The notes under the pieces were generated by a model. That model was not told the origin of the DNA. It saw only the letters and a program-made list of their open reading frames with translations, and made no database searches. Below, in pieces: positions 19,800 through 28,395 of a DNA stretch of 57,825 nucleotides (positions are counted from its first letter, which is position 1; each line of letters opens with the position of its first letter). Position numbers and translations under genes: made by a program. The DNA is from Legionella longbeachae (GTDB taxonomy: Bacteria > Pseudomonadota > Gammaproteobacteria > Legionellales > Legionellaceae): contig NZ_RXNW01000022.1 in assembly GCF_004283175.1 (NCBI RefSeq), positions 1 through 57,825 of the forward strand, written 5' to 3'.

Positions 19800-20129
19800 T
19801 TAAGGCTCCAAGTGCATGAGGTTCCTTACCTGGTTCGTGCAATCCTTTGCTCCCTTTAGAATGGCTTCCTTGGGAACTATAATGAAGTGCTTATGAGCAT
19901 GAACGAGCTCACCAAGCGCGTGTTCTAATTGAAAGGAAAATCGTTTCACTGCTTGTTGTTTCTCTTGTGGTGACAAATTTTTTTGCGCTTCTTGTTTGAT
20001 AAAAGACTCTGTAATTACAGCAATATCAACGGTGACTATTTCTGGAGCCGATTGCTTATAAAACAGAAAAATCCAAGTAATTGTCCACACACAAAGACCT
20101 ATAAACAGATTTTTAGATGTGCTCACCAT
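19800..20129 (-). CDS. trbI: TrbI: inner-membrane pilus retraction/assembly protein
   Basis: A bitopic inner-membrane protein of the F-type machine. I choose ATG 20129 (109 aa, MVSTSKNLF) because a near-perfect GGAGG lies 5 nt upstream; the open frame extends 11 codons further inside traC without such a site. One membrane helix lies at about 9-25, then a periplasmic part with coiled-coil potential. It overlaps the end of traC by 17 nt and abuts traW. F TrbI (about 128 aa) affects pilus retraction. Confidence 0.85.
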   Translation of the reverse strand: MVSTSKNLFIGLCVWTITWIFLFYKQSAPEIVTVDIAVITESFIKQEAQKNLSPQEKQQAVKRFSFQLEHALGELVHAHKHFIIVPKEAILKGAKDCTNQVRNLMHLEP

Positions 20130-22647
20130 AAACCTCCTTCGCAACGTGGTTAATGGCTTCAATTAATGAATATCCTTGTGTCCTTAAGCGCTTAATCGCC
20201 TCAACTTCCGTTCCGCGTGTCGTATTTAGAACTCGCGAGAAAGGATCAACAATCAAACGATGAACAGTCAATTGCTCCTCGCACATCAGTAAAAACTCAG
20301 AATATTCTTTGGTGATTTTTAAACTTCGAAGGAGGCGCTCCCCATAAGCATCCAATTGATTGCTTTTCTTTAAGACATCGATGGTACTTTTAGATGCACC
20401 GAGAAATATTTTGTAATAAGCATTGTCGTAGCACATTTTAGCAGTGGAATTATTCTCATAGTCATCCAAACCATGAGTAATAGTAATAAAATTGCCTCCA
20501 TATTTAGGCGCACGTCTATAGCCTTCATTGGCAAAATTAGCATTACCTCCCTTGCCGTCATCAGCTAGCAAATCATAAGCTTCATCAATCAAACAGGTTT
20601 TGGGAATGTGCAAAGGCTTGTAATACATGACATTGATGATTTGATACATCAATATTTTTAAGACAATACGCTGTAACTCTCTGTTGCCATCCAAACCACC
20701 TAGCTCCAAAATGACCAAATTTTTATGGAAATTAAGCGTACATGGAGGTTCAAAATAAGTACCGTAACGTCCATCTTTTGTATAACTGTATAAAAGCCTC
20801 CCCAAGTTTTGAGCAATGGGATCTTGATGACTTTCAAGATAGTGAGCAATTAAAGTGATGGTCGTTGCATTTTGATGCCTACGCCACATAAGCTCAATGG
20901 CCTTTTCAATATGATGGCGTTCTTCATCGCTAATCAATCCAGAGGGACGCGCCATCATACCTACCAATTGGATTAATTGATTATGCACCTCTTTAAACGC
21001 ACTGTCGTTTTTAGATGCTGCATCGATTGTTGAAAAAAGATTAAGACTTAATGCCCGTTCATGGTTAAAATCAATAAGCTGTCCGTCTAAAATTTCACAC
21101 GATTTAGCATAAGAGCCGCCTACATCAATAATGTACACAAAACCACCTTGAGAAAGCATGCTTTGAATGTAGTCATTCATTAAAAAGGACTTACCTTTGC
21201 CTGGTGGGGCAATAATGGCCACATTAAAATTACGAACCACATTGTCAAAGAAGTAAATACTGCTGAATTGGCCTCGGCGCTGCGGGTAAATTTGTGCAAA
21301 ACGCCCTATTCCTTTCCACTCACCTTGAATAGGTAAAAGGTTCACAGTATTAAAGCTGGTTAACGCTCTGACACGACCAAAAGCTTTATAATCATCAAAT
21401 AGACCTTCAGCCGGTGCAAAAGGAAGAGATGCCAGTAAGGTTTGAAGCTGCAAACCCAATGGGCTTCGTAAATCAAACTGATTGGCACGAAACACATCTT
21501 GAGCACGGCGGACATCACGGCGTAATTGTTCGGGAGTGGTAAATAAAATAACGTTGTAAAAAGAATCAACCAGCGAGTCATCACTACTTAAACGCTCACG
21601 AAGCTCCTCAATTTCCGCATATTTTTTATTAAAATTCTTAACCCATTTGGCAATAAAGGGTTGTTTTGCATTTTGACCTTCATCGGCGTATTTTGCATCC
21701 AAAAGGGCCATCACTTTTTCCTTGTCTTTAATTTTTACCGCGAAACTAAAGAGAAAAGGACAGGTGATTTGGAGTGCTGTATTAAACATTTTTCCAAACA
21801 GATCACCCATTTGCCATTGCATAGGGGCTTTCGGATATTGTCTTACTGAAAGACATTTAATCGCACCAACACCGTCTTCGCGCTCGATTTCAATATGATT
21901 GACCTTCACCCGCATCCGAGCCTCAATATCAGTAATTTGAAAGCGTAACTCAGTATTAGAATCGTAGCGTAACTCCTCGGAATACAAGCTTTGTGATGGA
22001 TAGAGCCATTCTCTTTTTAAGCTTAAAATGGTATCAACCGTTAAGTGCATACACGCAATATTGGCTGATCTTAAATTATTAGTGATGTCTTCACGTAACA
22101 CGGTAAGCAATGTGCGATCTTCATCCAAGCTCTTACGTGGGACCGAAACACACAAAAACAGGCGAAAATCACGCAACATAAAATGACTTTCTCGAGTCAA
22201 TGAACCATAAACTCCTTCTCGATAAAACTGAGCTCGGCGTTTCGCTAATTCATTGAGCACCTCGGAGCCTTGGCTTCGTTGACGCTCCATTTCATCAATC
22301 ATAGGACCAATTTTGGGAGAAGCCCAAAATAAGGTATGCAAAATACTTTCTGGAGGCAGAATATCCGTTAAGATACTGGTGAGTAAATTGACCGTTTCTT
22401 CGCTCGCCCCAATCAATGTACTGCACTCAAACATCATATGAGATGCCTGTTGGTAAGGATAAATGTCATTTTCTACGTCATATACTTCATCGGGTAAATA
22501 GTGGGCAAGACTGTAGGCTTCAAATAAAGCATCAATAATTGGTGACTGATCTTGATCTGCAAAACCCAATTCATCCCGTACTGTTTCAAAAAAACTGCTG
22601 GTTACAGAACTCCATTTTGAAACTGTTTTTTTCAAGGAAGCAACCAT
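20113..22647 (-). CDS. traC: TraC: VirB4-type pilus assembly ATPase
   Basis: This is the conserved cytoplasmic ATPase of type IV secretion. The 844 aa (F about 875) have an N-terminal TraC_F domain and a RecA-like ATPase. Walker A reads APPGKGKS at 480-487, with Ala where Gly usually starts the motif. Walker B is TCLIDEAYDLL. NFITITHGLDDYENN follows, as in VirB4 proteins. ATG 22647 has GAGGTG at a good distance. It starts 4 nt after traV and overlaps trbI by 17 nt. Confidence 0.95.
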   Translation of the reverse strand: MVASLKKTVSKWSSVTSSFFETVRDELGFADQDQSPIIDALFEAYSLAHYLPDEVYDVENDIYPYQQASHMMFECSTLIGASEETVNLLTSILTDILPPESILHTLFWASPKIGPMIDEMERQRSQGSEVLNELAKRRAQFYREGVYGSLTRESHFMLRDFRLFLCVSVPRKSLDEDRTLLTVLREDITNNLRSANIACMHLTVDTILSLKREWLYPSQSLYSEELRYDSNTELRFQITDIEARMRVKVNHIEIEREDGVGAIKCLSVRQYPKAPMQWQMGDLFGKMFNTALQITCPFLFSFAVKIKDKEKVMALLDAKYADEGQNAKQPFIAKWVKNFNKKYAEIEELRERLSSDDSLVDSFYNVILFTTPEQLRRDVRRAQDVFRANQFDLRSPLGLQLQTLLASLPFAPAEGLFDDYKAFGRVRALTSFNTVNLLPIQGEWKGIGRFAQIYPQRRGQFSSIYFFDNVVRNFNVAIIAPPGKGKSFLMNDYIQSMLSQGGFVYIIDVGGSYAKSCEILDGQLIDFNHERALSLNLFSTIDAASKNDSAFKEVHNQLIQLVGMMARPSGLISDEERHHIEKAIELMWRRHQNATTITLIAHYLESHQDPIAQNLGRLLYSYTKDGRYGTYFEPPCTLNFHKNLVILELGGLDGNRELQRIVLKILMYQIINVMYYKPLHIPKTCLIDEAYDLLADDGKGGNANFANEGYRRAPKYGGNFITITHGLDDYENNSTAKMCYDNAYYKIFLGASKSTIDVLKKSNQLDAYGERLLRSLKITKEYSEFLLMCEEQLTVHRLIVDPFSRVLNTTRGTEVEAIKRLRTQGYSLIEAINHVAKEVYGEHI

Positions 22648-22651
22648 TTAA

Positions 22652-22930
22652 TTACACCTCGGAAAGCGTGCTGTAAATTGCTTTTGTAGGATGATAATTC
22701 CCTTCTTCATCTTGATAAGGTGCTACCCAAATTTTCATTGCTCCAGGCGCTTTCTGTATACGAACAACCTCTTGTCTATGTCTTTCTGTACCATTGAGCT
22801 CATCATAAATTTCATCCATGCGTTTACAAGAGCCACCTTGCGGTGATGGACAATCAAAATTCTCATTCAATGTACTGCATCCTGTGAGTAAAGCACTGCT
22901 TGCTAAGAAACAATAAATAACTGCCTTCAT
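22652..22930 (-). CDS. traV: TraV: outer-membrane lipoprotein of the transfer channel
   Basis: TraV anchors the channel (with TraK and TraB) in the outer membrane. The start is ATG 22930 (MKAVIYCFLASS) because GGAG lies 8 nt upstream; the open frame begins 4 codons earlier. The lipobox is LTGC, with the lipidated cysteine near residue 18. The mature part keeps the family's short Cys-containing segment (FDCPSPQGGSCKRMDEIYD). At 92 aa it is about half of F TraV (171), consistent with the short lipoproteins of some F-type elements. Neighbours traB and traC lie within 12 nt. Confidence 0.85.
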   Translation of the reverse strand: MKAVIYCFLASSALLTGCSTLNENFDCPSPQGGSCKRMDEIYDELNGTERHRQEVVRIQKAPGAMKIWVAPYQDEEGNYHPTKAIYSTLSEV

Positions 22931-22941
22931 GATGTACTCCA

Positions 22942-24183
22942 TTAAAAAGAATGGTTTTGGTTGAAAAATTGCTGGGCAGCACGCTCCTCACTAGAAACAA
23001 CAGGTTCATTGACGGAAGGTGCTTCACGTGAAGCTTGAACCGCTGGTTCTTGAGTATCTGTTCCTCCATCGAGCCAAAACCCTTTAAGAAAAGTCACATC
23101 CACAATAGTCCCAGGGGGCAGCTCGATGACTGGGTGATACAATTCCGCTCGTTTGATGGTGTATTGCGCATACATTTTGGCCGCTCCAGCACCTCCACTG
23201 GATACTGCAGCTAAAGGAATCTTAGGTGCTTGAATAGTTTCTATAGAACCTAATGGGGATGTACTGTAATCGGATGCATAACGTTGGCCAATGCTCCCTA
23301 AGCTTTCCCAAAAGTTCCCCCAAAATGCTTTTCTCGCCATAGGGCCATCACGCCAGACTGGACGACCACGAATTCCATTTTTAGAGTCCGATACAATTCC
23401 CGTAACTTGGGTATCAATAATGGTGCCATTAGGATGAATACAACTTAAACGCTCGGTTCGTCCTTTACCACGTTCACTAGAAATATCGCCTACTACTGAA
23501 ATACTGACAAAACACCCATTCAGAGGCGCACGATAACCATTAGGCATGACGCCATCATCAATAATTTGTAGAATCATGACATCAGGATTCGCTTGGCTTA
23601 ACACCCCTGCGGCAGCATCAGCACCTTGTAATACTTTGGCTTTAGCGAAGGTATTTGAAAACACGTAATTGGATGATGTTTTTACTCGAGGTTTTTTGAT
23701 TTGGTTTAGTTTGGCAGAATAATTAATAAAGCCTGAATCCGCCGCTAACAAAGAAGACTGTTGCACTTCGGTCATTTCAGGCGATTCATTTTTGGTTTTT
23801 CTCATCACCTCTTGTGTGGTTTTAACCTCTTCATGTAACGCGACTACAATAGCTTTCAGTTCTTTGAGTTGTTCTTCTTGCGACTGAATTTGTTTTTGCT
23901 GACGATTTTTTTCGTCACCTAAATTTTTAAGGTGTTTGTCTACTTGTTGGCTTTTTTGCACTTGTGCTTTCCATGCATTTTGTGTTTTCTCAATCCAATA
24001 GGCCTCTCGCGTTGCCGAAGACACGGGACTTGCTAGCTGGTGCTTGTGGTACTTAGGTTTCTCTTCTGATGGAGTTTCGGAGGATTTTGAGCTCCAATAA
24101 GCCAACCCACCCAAAACAATTGTTAAAGAGCCAGAGATTAAACCTAAAGCCCACCATTGTTGTTTTTTGATTTTAATGGACAT
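22942..24183 (-). CDS. traB: TraB: VirB10-like channel scaffold
   Basis: TraB spans the inner membrane to the outer-membrane complex. The 413 aa (F about 475) have one membrane helix at about 11-30, a coiled-coil stretch at about 65-135, and the VirB10/TraB beta-barrel domain (LNGCFVSISVVGDISSERG, SDSKNGIRGRPVWRDG, and a C-terminal LPPGTIVDVTFLKG). AGGATAAGT lies before ATG 24183, which overlaps the end of traK by 11 nt. Confidence 0.93.
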   Translation of the reverse strand: MSIKIKKQQWWALGLISGSLTIVLGGLAYWSSKSSETPSEEKPKYHKHQLASPVSSATREAYWIEKTQNAWKAQVQKSQQVDKHLKNLGDEKNRQQKQIQSQEEQLKELKAIVVALHEEVKTTQEVMRKTKNESPEMTEVQQSSLLAADSGFINYSAKLNQIKKPRVKTSSNYVFSNTFAKAKVLQGADAAAGVLSQANPDVMILQIIDDGVMPNGYRAPLNGCFVSISVVGDISSERGKGRTERLSCIHPNGTIIDTQVTGIVSDSKNGIRGRPVWRDGPMARKAFWGNFWESLGSIGQRYASDYSTSPLGSIETIQAPKIPLAAVSSGGAGAAKMYAQYTIKRAELYHPVIELPPGTIVDVTFLKGFWLDGGTDTQEPAVQASREAPSVNEPVVSSEERAAQQFFNQNHSF

Positions 24184-24892
24184 GAGTACTTATCCTATAA
24201 ACAAGAGTTGATTGACGCGGCAAAAGATGATGACTAACAACGGCTATTGCTTTTGTTTTGCTCCAGTTCAGCCAAGACTCCTTAACGTCAATGGGACGCT
24301 GTGAGGTGTTGGTTAGCTCAAAGACTTCTCCTTGCCATTGATTGCCTGTGAGCGTAGTCAATAAGCGAAGATGCGTGAATCGTCCTTTATATAATTTTGG
24401 CTTACTGCTAGTGACTTGAGTGAAACCCTCTGGAATACGTTCATTCACCAAATGGCGCAAAAAAATAAGTAAACTCTGTTCATAGAAAGACAGTTGGGGC
24501 ACTTTGGGAATCACAGGCTTTTGGTACGTTTTGAGTAAAATCGTTTGTGAGGAAATAGGTTTTGGAGTTACTCGAATTGTGTAGAAATTTCCTTGCTCAG
24601 TTGTGAGGTTCAGACTAAATGCTCTAGTATGAAATAAAGGCGATGGCATAAACGTCAATGCACCTGTTGTTTGGTCGATGAGTTTGCAATTAGGTTTACC
24701 ATTACATACATCAATTAAGGTATTTGCCGGTGCCTGCATTTGTGCAATACGATCATCTCGTAATAATAAAGTATTGGGTTCTGTAATCGATGCATTAACC
24801 GACACCTCATCATAATTCATAATCGTTTTTATTTGCGCTGCAAAACTTGCGTTTATGGTCAGACACAACGCGATGATGCTTGCTTTTTTCAT
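24173..24892 (-). CDS. traK: TraK: VirB9-like secretin of the transfer channel
   Basis: TraK is a periplasmic, outer-membrane-associated protein that joins TraV and TraB. The 239 aa (F about 242) begin with a signal peptide (cut near SFA-AQ at 18). The C-terminal part (FELTNTSQRPIDVKESWL) fits the TraK beta-sandwich domain. The start overlaps the traE stop by 4 nt and the end overlaps traB by 11 nt, so this block is translationally coupled. Confidence 0.9.
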   Translation of the reverse strand: MKKASIIALCLTINASFAAQIKTIMNYDEVSVNASITEPNTLLLRDDRIAQMQAPANTLIDVCNGKPNCKLIDQTTGALTFMPSPLFHTRAFSLNLTTEQGNFYTIRVTPKPISSQTILLKTYQKPVIPKVPQLSFYEQSLLIFLRHLVNERIPEGFTQVTSSKPKLYKGRFTHLRLLTTLTGNQWQGEVFELTNTSQRPIDVKESWLNWSKTKAIAVVSHHLLPRQSTLVYRISTHVH

Positions 24893-25458
24893 CCGTTCAC
24901 CCGCTCAAGCCGTGTTATTTTTAAAAGACCTTGCTCGTAAGCAAAGTGGATTAGATAAGTTTCTTTGACCTCAGACATGAGTTCTGCACCTACTGAGCGC
25001 TTCATTTGGCCAGAGACTTTGGCAGTTAAACCTTTGCAATCCAATTCAATTAGGATGGGATAAAACACACTGGATAAATGCTCTTGCTGAATCAGCTCCA
25101 CCTCCTTAACCAGTTGTGCACGAATCACTCCGTACAATGAGGAATCCACATAACCTAAAAGTGTATTAAATTGATAGTGCGCCGAGGTAGGCGTTACATT
25201 AAATCGCAGTTGCACCAAAAAAGAGGTCATATCGCGTAAATAACTTTCAGAAATACCTGTATGAGAGATGCTGAACTCTTTAGAAATATGCGGAGGAATA
25301 AAATGAATTTCATGCTTGTTATGAGCATACTGCAACAAAAAAACAACGGTTAACCCTTGAATCAGCGCTAATGCCAACAAAGTCCCACTGAGGGCTAAAA
25401 GCATTATCTGATTCTTTTTCATTTGAAGGAGTTCCGATTGTTTTTGTTTTAATTTCAT
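24889..25458 (-). CDS. traE: TraE: VirB5/VirB8-like inner-membrane assembly protein
   Basis: TraE is a bitopic inner-membrane protein of the F-type machine with a periplasmic fold like VirB8. The 189 aa match F TraE (188). One helix lies at about 17-42, then the family core LRDMTSFLVQLRFNVTP. The C-terminus ends in a beta-rich YLIHFAYEQGLLKITRLE. AGGATAATGC precedes ATG 25458. It lies 3 nt after traL and overlaps traK by 4 nt. Confidence 0.92.
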   Translation of the reverse strand: MKLKQKQSELLQMKKNQIMLLALSGTLLALALIQGLTVVFLLQYAHNKHEIHFIPPHISKEFSISHTGISESYLRDMTSFLVQLRFNVTPTSAHYQFNTLLGYVDSSLYGVIRAQLVKEVELIQQEHLSSVFYPILIELDCKGLTAKVSGQMKRSVGAELMSEVKETYLIHFAYEQGLLKITRLERVNG

Positions 25459-25461
25459 GCA

Positions 25462-25755
25462 TTATCCTAAAAATTCTCGTATCCATGAGGGTGGTGTTGC
25501 TCGTAACTTAGGTGCTATTGAAAAAAACCAATAAAATAAATGGGTATAAAACGAAGGGCCTTCATTGCCCTTCATGCGCTTCATCAAAAACAAAACGAAG
25601 CAACTCATCACCATTGAAGTAATCACTAATTCACACACAAAACCCAAAAAATAAAGTATGGTGACTACAACGAACACTTCATCCAAAGTGAACAGAATCA
25701 AACGATAAGGCTCATTAAGGTATTGTGGTGTCTTATATTTTTGCGCCTGATCCAT
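25462..25755 (-). CDS. traL: TraL: VirB3-like pilus assembly protein
   Basis: A small inner-membrane protein needed to start F-pilus assembly, related to VirB3. The 97 aa (F 91) start with TPQYLNEPYRLILFTLDE, the family signature, followed by two membrane helices (about 27-65) and the C-terminal SFYTHLFYWFF. The ATG overlaps the traA stop in TAATG, so pilin and TraL translation are probably coupled. Confidence 0.92.
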   Translation of the reverse strand: MDQAQKYKTPQYLNEPYRLILFTLDEVFVVVTILYFLGFVCELVITSMVMSCFVLFLMKRMKGNEGPSFYTHLFYWFFSIAPKLRATPPSWIREFLG

Positions 25756-26060
25756 TAGATAAACCCTGCAAGTCGTGCAACGATGTTCAGAAATACCGCA
25801 AGAAGCAATACACCACCTAAATGCTTAATGTTACGCGTAAAAATTAGCGTTACTATGGCAGCTACTGCCTCACCTACGTATAGGTAGGTTTTAAGCGATC
25901 CGTTATAAGTGTCTTTGATTACGGGCTCTGCATCTACCAAAGCATCTTCTGCAAAACACAAACGGGCAATAAAATAAATACTAAAAAAAAGAATCGTTTT
26001 TATAGGCCATCCTTGAATCCAACTCGAGACTTTATTTTGTAGTGGTTCTACTAAACTCAT
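25755..26060 (-). CDS. traA: TraA: F-type pilin precursor
   Basis: TraA is the pilin subunit. The 101-aa precursor (F 121) has a leader of about 37 residues whose hydrophobic segment ends IARLCFA, followed by the likely cleavage and mature start EDALVDAEPV. The mature part has two hydrophobic helices around a short basic loop (TRNIKHLGG), as in F pilin. AGGTGAGAGT lies just before ATG 26060. It is the first structural gene of the run, 57 nt downstream of csrT. Confidence 0.9.
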   Translation of the reverse strand: MSLVEPLQNKVSSWIQGWPIKTILFFSIYFIARLCFAEDALVDAEPVIKDTYNGSLKTYLYVGEAVAAIVTLIFTRNIKHLGGVLLLAVFLNIVARLAGFI

Positions 26061-26117
26061 ACTCTCACCTCGTTAGACTCTATTGCCTGAACAAATGCCC
26101 AGGCAAACGTTGGATAA

Positions 26118-26312
26118 CTAAGCCGCCTGTTCCTTAATGCGCTCGATTTGTTCCTCCTGAATTTTTTTAAAAATCTCCTCTCGATGAATCACTACATCCT
26201 CAGGCGCATCAAAGCCTAAAGAAGCCTGGTTGCCCTTAAAACCAAGAACCGTACAAATGATTTCACCATTAATGACAACGCTTTCACCGACACGCCTACT
26301 TAAAATCAACAT
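26118..26312 (-). CDS. csrT: CsrA-family regulator of the element (CsrT/LvrC)
   Basis: A 64-aa CsrA-fold RNA-binding protein. The RNA-contact residues of CsrA are kept: L4 in MLILSRR and R44 in VIHREEI. The core TVLGFKGNQASLGFDAPEDV is diverged from housekeeping CsrA. In Legionella such csrA-like genes sit in the lvr cluster of integrative conjugative elements (CsrT class) and act as post-transcriptional regulators of the element or its host. AGGAGA lies 8 nt before ATG 26312. It stands between lvrB and the pilin gene, a good place to control tra mRNA. Confidence 0.92.
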   Translation of the reverse strand: MLILSRRVGESVVINGEIICTVLGFKGNQASLGFDAPEDVVIHREEIFKKIQEEQIERIKEQAA

Positions 26313-26331
26313 CGTTTTCTCCTATCAATAA

Positions 26332-26817
26332 TTATCGTTTTAAAAATTCCAGCATATTTTTAAGATGCTTTTTTGCTATATCAGGACGGCATATATGATC
26401 TTTGGCATATCCTGAAGAGACATACGCCTCTTTGCGTTTTTTTATGTTTTTACACTGCTCGATGAACTGAGGCAGTGTCGGTGGATAAGCGTTTTGCTCC
26501 CGACACTTTAACAATACCTCTTTTACTGTGGTGTTATCAAAAGAGCACAGCCCCTCAGACCACTCTTTTTTAGCAAACGCCAATAGCCTTTCATTTTGAT
26601 GCAAGCTCAACCACAGATGGCCGTAAATAGCTCCGAAGCGAAAAAACAAAGTATCAATTCGTGTATCTTTGATTTCAGGCCGTTCTGAACTGTACGATGT
26701 TGCTTGAACTGGTGTCTGGTTTGGGATCTTCTTCAAATTCGAAAGGTGCATCACTACAGGATTCGCTGAAGTGTTCAATGGGCGATTTTTTTGTAGAATA
26801 TCTTGCATTCTTTGCAT
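26332..26817 (-). CDS. lvrB: LvrB-like protein of the ICE regulatory module
   Basis: A 161-aa soluble protein. ATG 26817 (MQRMQDILQ) is chosen because TTTGGAG lies 8 nt upstream. Residues about 50-125, including TLFFRFGAIYGHLWLSLH and YPPTLPQFIEQC, resemble the core of phage replication P-like proteins, but I cannot assign activity. It starts inside lvrA and overlaps it by 143 nt in another frame. Position after lvrA and before a csrA-like gene matches the lvrA-lvrB-lvrC order known in Legionella. Confidence 0.8.
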   Translation of the reverse strand: MQRMQDILQKNRPLNTSANPVVMHLSNLKKIPNQTPVQATSYSSERPEIKDTRIDTLFFRFGAIYGHLWLSLHQNERLLAFAKKEWSEGLCSFDNTTVKEVLLKCREQNAYPPTLPQFIEQCKNIKKRKEAYVSSGYAKDHICRPDIAKKHLKNMLEFLKR

Positions 26818-27562
26818 GGTTTTGCTCCAAAGTTGTAACAGGGGTTAATTCATCATTCCAGCAATGTTGTGCTAACCAATTAGCTGGATTTTTCCAGTTT
26901 GGAACCCAATGGCCAGCATCTTGTAACGCTTCATGTTGTTGAATTTGTAGTGTCAACGCATCTAGCATATTCTTCACCAGTGATTCGTTAGGATTAATTT
27001 TTTGAAACTCTTGCCAAGCTTTTTGCTGTGATTTCTTGTTGGGATAAACAGCCCAAAATTGATTGAAATGCGTATATAAAAATAAATAATTATTATTTAA
27101 ATTATGAGGTAGGACGGCTTTCTCCTGTTCACCTGTGTCGGCTTTTGCTAGCTTATGGCCAGAAAACCCAGTGCTTTCAATGCTTTTTAAGGAATCGACT
27201 GGAACGGGTTGAGATGACGGGTTTGTGACGGCTTTTTTTTGCGCACAATAATCCGTAATTGCTAAATTACATTTTAAAATAAGTTGCTTTTCTTCCGATT
27301 GAAATTGAATAAGCCCAGCACGCTCTAGTCCTGCCAAAGCGCGCCTAATTTGTGCCCGAGAAAAACTGGAACTTTTAATGCCTTGATGAGGCTCTACATA
27401 GAGCTGTTCGGCAATCGATTGATAGCTAATACCTCGCTCTATACCAACGAGACATGTCTTCACATTCATATAAGGCCTAATCCCTCTTAAATAGGCTAAC
27501 TGCTGAATGTGGGGTAACCCACATAAAGCCCCTAATTCTTCTTCATTAATCATGAAGTACAT
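26675..27562 (-). CDS. lvrA: LvrA-like DNA-binding (winged-helix) protein
   Basis: A 295-aa protein from ATG 27562, with AGAGGAC 5-9 nt upstream; the open frame begins 13 codons earlier. Residues about 40-115 look like a winged helix (SYQSIAEQLYVEP, then SRAQIRRALAGLERAGLIQ). The C-terminal half carries LYTHFNQFWAVYPNKKSQQKAWQEFQKI, a helical domain common in phage and plasmid replication proteins. It is the first gene of the leftward run and is divergent from prpA across an operator region. Role in the element's regulation or replication is inferred from context. Confidence 0.82.
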   Translation of the reverse strand: MYFMINEEELGALCGLPHIQQLAYLRGIRPYMNVKTCLVGIERGISYQSIAEQLYVEPHQGIKSSSFSRAQIRRALAGLERAGLIQFQSEEKQLILKCNLAITDYCAQKKAVTNPSSQPVPVDSLKSIESTGFSGHKLAKADTGEQEKAVLPHNLNNNYLFLYTHFNQFWAVYPNKKSQQKAWQEFQKINPNESLVKNMLDALTLQIQQHEALQDAGHWVPNWKNPANWLAQHCWNDELTPVTTLEQNHAKNARYSTKKSPIEHFSESCSDAPFEFEEDPKPDTSSSNIVQFRTA

Positions 27563-27612
27563 TTTGTCCTCTTCATTTCCTTGAACCGAGAATAGAAACA
27601 TATCGTGCTTAA

Positions 27613-27629
27613 ATGCACGTTATGTGCAT
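27613..27629. promoter_or_regulatory. Operator-like inverted repeat upstream of lvrA
   Basis: ATGCAC-GTTAT-GTGCAT is a perfect 6-bp-arm inverted repeat 50 nt upstream of the lvrA start. It shares the CAC/GTG core of the larger operator 14 nt away and may be a second, weaker site for the same repressor. Confidence 0.45.
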
Positions 27630-27642
27630 AAAAATAATAAGT

Positions 27643-27675
27643 TAACACATATTGAGAATTAATCAATATGTGTTA
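27643..27675. promoter_or_regulatory. Perfect 13-bp-arm operator between lvrA and prpA
   Basis: TAACACATATTGA (27643-27655) and its exact complement (27663-27675) flank a 7-nt spacer. A prpA promoter fits inside it: TTGAGA at 27652-27657 and TATTCT at 27674-27679, 16 nt apart. A repressor bound here would block prpA and, on the other strand, the lvr/tra run. The obvious candidate is PrpA itself. Confidence 0.7.
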
Positions 27676-27711
27676 TTCTATTTTTTAAAAATTACTTATG
27701 TACAAACGGAT

Positions 27712-28395
27712 ATGAGCATTAAAGAAAAAATTGGTAACCGAATTAGGAATGAACGTCTTGCTAAAGGGTTAACTCGAAAAGCGCTTGCAGAGCTCACTGA
27801 GAACCTAAAAGTATCACGGATTAACAATTATGAACGCGGAGAACGCACTCCTGGACCTAATGAAATAAAACAACTGGCGCATGCCCTCGAGGTTGCCCCT
27901 GCTTTTTTAATGTGTTTGTCGGACGACAAACAAGGAAAGCTAAAACAAGCTCCTGGGCTAGGTGCTTTGATTCCTATTTTAGATTTTAAACAGGCCTGTA
28001 ATCCTGAACCAATCATTCATGATATTAAGAGTGAAAGTTATTCAGACAAAGTGAAACTGATTCCAATTAGTGCCCCGCTGGCTGAACGCGTTGGCGAGCA
28101 TGTATTTGCACTGGAAATAAAAGACGACAGCATGTATCCCGAATTAAAGGTTAAAGATGTGGCTGTTGTGGATCCACATACTCAACCTAATCCTGGAGAT
28201 TTTGTGGTGGCTAAATTAGAACAGGATAATGAAGTCATTATTCGCAAATACAAACAATTATCTGCTTCAAAATCCGTTTTAGAATTTGAACTCATTGCAC
28301 TTAATCCAGATTGGGCCAATGTTAAGGTTGGCACAGAAACTCATGGTATCATTATTGGCACACTGATTAGTTTAAGTAGAGCGTTGAAAATTTAG
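27712..28395 (+). CDS. prpA: PrpA-like phage-type repressor (HTH + S24 domain)
   Basis: A CI/LexA-like protein of 227 aa that probably keeps the element quiet. I start it at ATG 27712 (MSIKEKIGNRIRNER); an earlier in-frame ATG would run through its operator. Residues about 5-65 form an XRE helix-turn-helix; residues about 115-225 form an S24 domain with the serine at S140 (DDSMYPEL). The position of LexA's catalytic Lys reads R178-K179, and I see no Ala-Gly cleavage pair, so self-cleavage is doubtful. It is divergent from lvrA across a symmetric operator. Confidence 0.87.
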   Translation: MSIKEKIGNRIRNERLAKGLTRKALAELTENLKVSRINNYERGERTPGPNEIKQLAHALEVAPAFLMCLSDDKQGKLKQAPGLGALIPILDFKQACNPEPIIHDIKSESYSDKVKLIPISAPLAERVGEHVFALEIKDDSMYPELKVKDVAVVDPHTQPNPGDFVVAKLEQDNEVIIRKYKQLSASKSVLEFELIALNPDWANVKVGTETHGIIIGTLISLSRALKI

